Shown piece after piece: positions 61,691-64,000 of a DNA stretch of 64,000 bases. This DNA is from Spodoptera frugiperda (lineage: Eukaryota; Arthropoda; Insecta; Lepidoptera; Noctuidae). The DNA is taken from positions 812,001 to 876,000 of the forward strand of contig NC_064214.1 in the NCBI RefSeq assembly GCF_023101765.2, given 5' to 3'. The notes beneath the pieces are model-generated. The model was given only the letters and a program-made list of their open reading frames with translations, was not told the DNA's origin and made no database searches. A program made the translations under genes and the position numbers. Numbering within the stretch: position 1 is the stretch's first letter; each line of letters begins with the position of its first letter.

Positions 61691-64000
61691 GCTGTATTGC
61701 GTTCCATTGGACCGTTTTGTTATTTTTAGACTACAAATGAAAGCTGCACGAATATCAAGATTTAATTGAAATATTTGGTTAAAGCATTTTTTTAACTCAT
61801 TTGTATAATATTATGACGTAAGTTCAGACGTCACATGGTCACTACTATATTTTTTTCTGCTCAACCTACAAAATTACTCGTTTCGGTCTGGTGACGAATG
61901 TGGAAAACGACTAGTATAAAAATAGAAAATAATCTTACATACCTAATGAAAATGTACTACCGTACTATAATATTCATTCTAACCTATAAGGGAGAAATTG
62001 CCTACAATAGAAAACCCAAATACCCCAATTCTGACATATCTCTTTAGCTACATATTATTTACAATTTTTCCTCGTTAATCTCCATACACATTCGTCAATT
62101 TATGACTGTTGCTAATACGTAACAGTGCTCAGAATCGACGTCTTACATTTTTAACTTAATTGGATCCCTAGGCCAATAGGCCTACCCTGATTTGGATCAA
62201 GGGCACTCATAAAACTTCTTCGGTATTGAAGAAATGTGTATACATATACCAAGTAGATTTTGTATAGGCCTTCTGTTAAACTAGGTTAGTAACAGGCCAA
62301 TTTGGAAATGTGTTTTGACAGTCAGGTTGGCTTAGAGATGATCTCGTAAGTGATATTCTCTTGGGTTTGTTTGTTTCTTAGGTTGATTCAGAGTATTCAG
62401 CTGTATGTGGTGGAACTTTGAACCATTTCTTTTTATGTCTCATTTAAGTTAGTGTGTGTTTGAGCTCTGGTCGTTGTTGTCTGGTCTAGTAGTGTTTGGT
62501 TCAAGTTGATTATTTGTATATCAAAAATGATTAGTAATATCATAATGCCTTGCACTTTTAAAGTGAAGGCACATTCAAATGTGTACAAATACATTACAAC
62601 GATCATTTTTCACCATATGCGGTTTGATCAAAAATAAAATTCGAATAATCTAATTTCTTTTTCACGTCATTGGCATTCTGTATTCACCAAATTTTCTTAC
62701 AATTTTTGAATTGTTAAGTAACAATACTGATTTTATTATTCATCAAACAGTATACAATAGTAACTGAGATGAATTCTAAAGACCTCGTTTAACATTTTAT
62801 CTCAAGTCCCAATTTCCATTGATCTATCTACCTTAATTTTCATTACCATTAATTTACTCTACGCTCGGCTACAGGGGAATCGATTGTCTTGGTGGAATTT
62901 GTCTAATCAAGCTTATATTTTAGTCTTTAATCTTTACTCACTAATTATGTTTCAAAAATTAAGTATTATTATAAAACGTTCTTTTATTTCTGTAAGAGTT
63001 TATTTGTCGATTTTAGAACAGGTTGTTTTAATTTTAATGGAATGGGTTTTATCCATTACTTTAAGTAACATAATATTTCTGTTTAGGCAGTGTCCAAATA
63101 GGATTTCATACTGAATTTTGGATTCATATCAGGAAGTAAACCAAATATGATTTATTAGACATTGCTATTGTATTCCGTGCCAGCTAGTTCGGGAAAGCCT
63201 TTTGGACTGAAATTTATTACGTACACTACAATTAAAGGCTAATAGCCGGAAATGTAAGTATCAACTAAATAGCCACTGTTTTCTCAAAATTTAGGTACAA
63301 ATTCAGTATTATATTTTTGTTAAGGTTTATTTTCAATTTTCATCATAAGAGTAATTAAAGTATCTTCTAGTAAAACACCTTTCGAACTTAACTGTATTAA
63401 TAGTGCACCTAATTGCAAATTTAACACAATGGAAGTGCAGTTTCTACCCATAAAAGTGCTATGAAAATTTTATAGCACTCTCATTATCCAAGTCGATAAA
63501 TGTCCGCGCGCGCATTTGAAACACCCTGATATTTTTATCGTACCCTTTTAATTAAGAACGAATGAACAGCGAAATAAACCCGTTAATTTTGATTACTTAC
63601 AAAACTCTGTTCATAAACTGAGCAAGTTTAATTTGGCCTTCAAAAGGCCTAGAATTTTGAATGTTGATTCTGTTGGCAAGAAGTTTGCCGTCAAGTGTTA
63701 CTCGTTAGATTTCGACAAAGGTTTCAAGCAACTTACTGTAGTCGATTGTTTCAGCATTGTTGCTGTATCGTACCTGAGTGCTATAGAAGTAATAGAATTT
63801 GTTTACTCATATGAAATTTGTATCTCGAAGACATAGGAATTTGGGAATGAGACCTATTTGTGAGTTTTGAGACGATACGTTGTAATAGTTAAATAATGGA
63901 ATTTTATTATAAATTTATAGCACAATATAAATTTCATACAGAGAGACATTGCCAAACATAAATAATGATTTATAATACGACACTTGCGGCAAACATTTTA
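61691..64000. other. A/T-rich right end with no recognised gene
   Basis: Frames reach only 76 codons (62884-63114, 63633-63836) without motifs. Nothing recognised up to the window edge. Confidence 0.5.

Noticed and set aside
1..64000. CRISPR arrays, operons, rRNA, mitochondrial inserts or viral integrations
   Set aside because: No regularly spaced repeats, no gene clusters, no rRNA-like or organelle-like blocks and no capsid or polymerase frames other than the LINE fragments were seen.

Overview
This window reads as AT-rich nuclear DNA from a moth or butterfly, most likely a noctuid-type lepidopteran. That rests on recognising several interspersed repeat families typical of lepidopteran genomes. 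They are a tRNA-headed SINE ending in a GGATAAAAGGCGTGACGTT-like tail, a second SINE-like family recognisable by its GTAAACCCGCTAGGTAGTCC block, families carrying ATTATAAATGCGAAAG, and a jockey/CR1-type LINE whose 3' end is common in these genomes. No bacterial features are present: no operons, ribosome binding sites, CRISPR arrays, tRNA or rRNA genes. No cellular protein-coding gene can be supported. The window is best read as a gene desert or one very long intron populated by transposable-element copies.

Layout. 65-1478 is a large nested foldback element with arms of about 600 bp and very high identity between arms. Each arm carries the same fragment of an R1-clade reverse transcriptase C-terminus, cut inside its zinc-knuckle. 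2.9-3.2 kb and 41.4-41.65 kb hold two copies of the tRNA-derived SINE, both with plausible target-site duplications. Five copies of the other SINE-like family lie at 4.3, 9.8, 15.9, 37.2 and 48.3 kb. The 15.9 kb copy has a perfect 14-bp target-site duplication and the 37.2 kb copy a 12/13 one, so the family moves by retroposition. Two palindromic MITEs of one family lie at 32.9 and 38.9 kb. 46.6-47.5 kb is a 5'-truncated LINE whose remaining 299-codon frame is still fully open. Older 3'-end fragments of other elements are at about 8.8, 17.1, 26.6, 28.1, 37.8, 39.4, 42.7, 44.4, 54.9 and 56.0 kb.

The remaining sequence is A/T-rich with only chance-sized open frames. The least easily dismissed are a minus-strand pair at 52.2-53.0 kb. 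A GC-richer block at 60.89-61.09 kb combines a TATA-like element, a perfect TATCGATA (DRE) motif and a strong minus-strand splice-donor match; it could be the promoter and first exon of a gene whose intron runs leftward through the window. That is inference only. The most unusual object is the nested foldback at the left end, which has captured and duplicated part of another retrotransposon's coding sequence.
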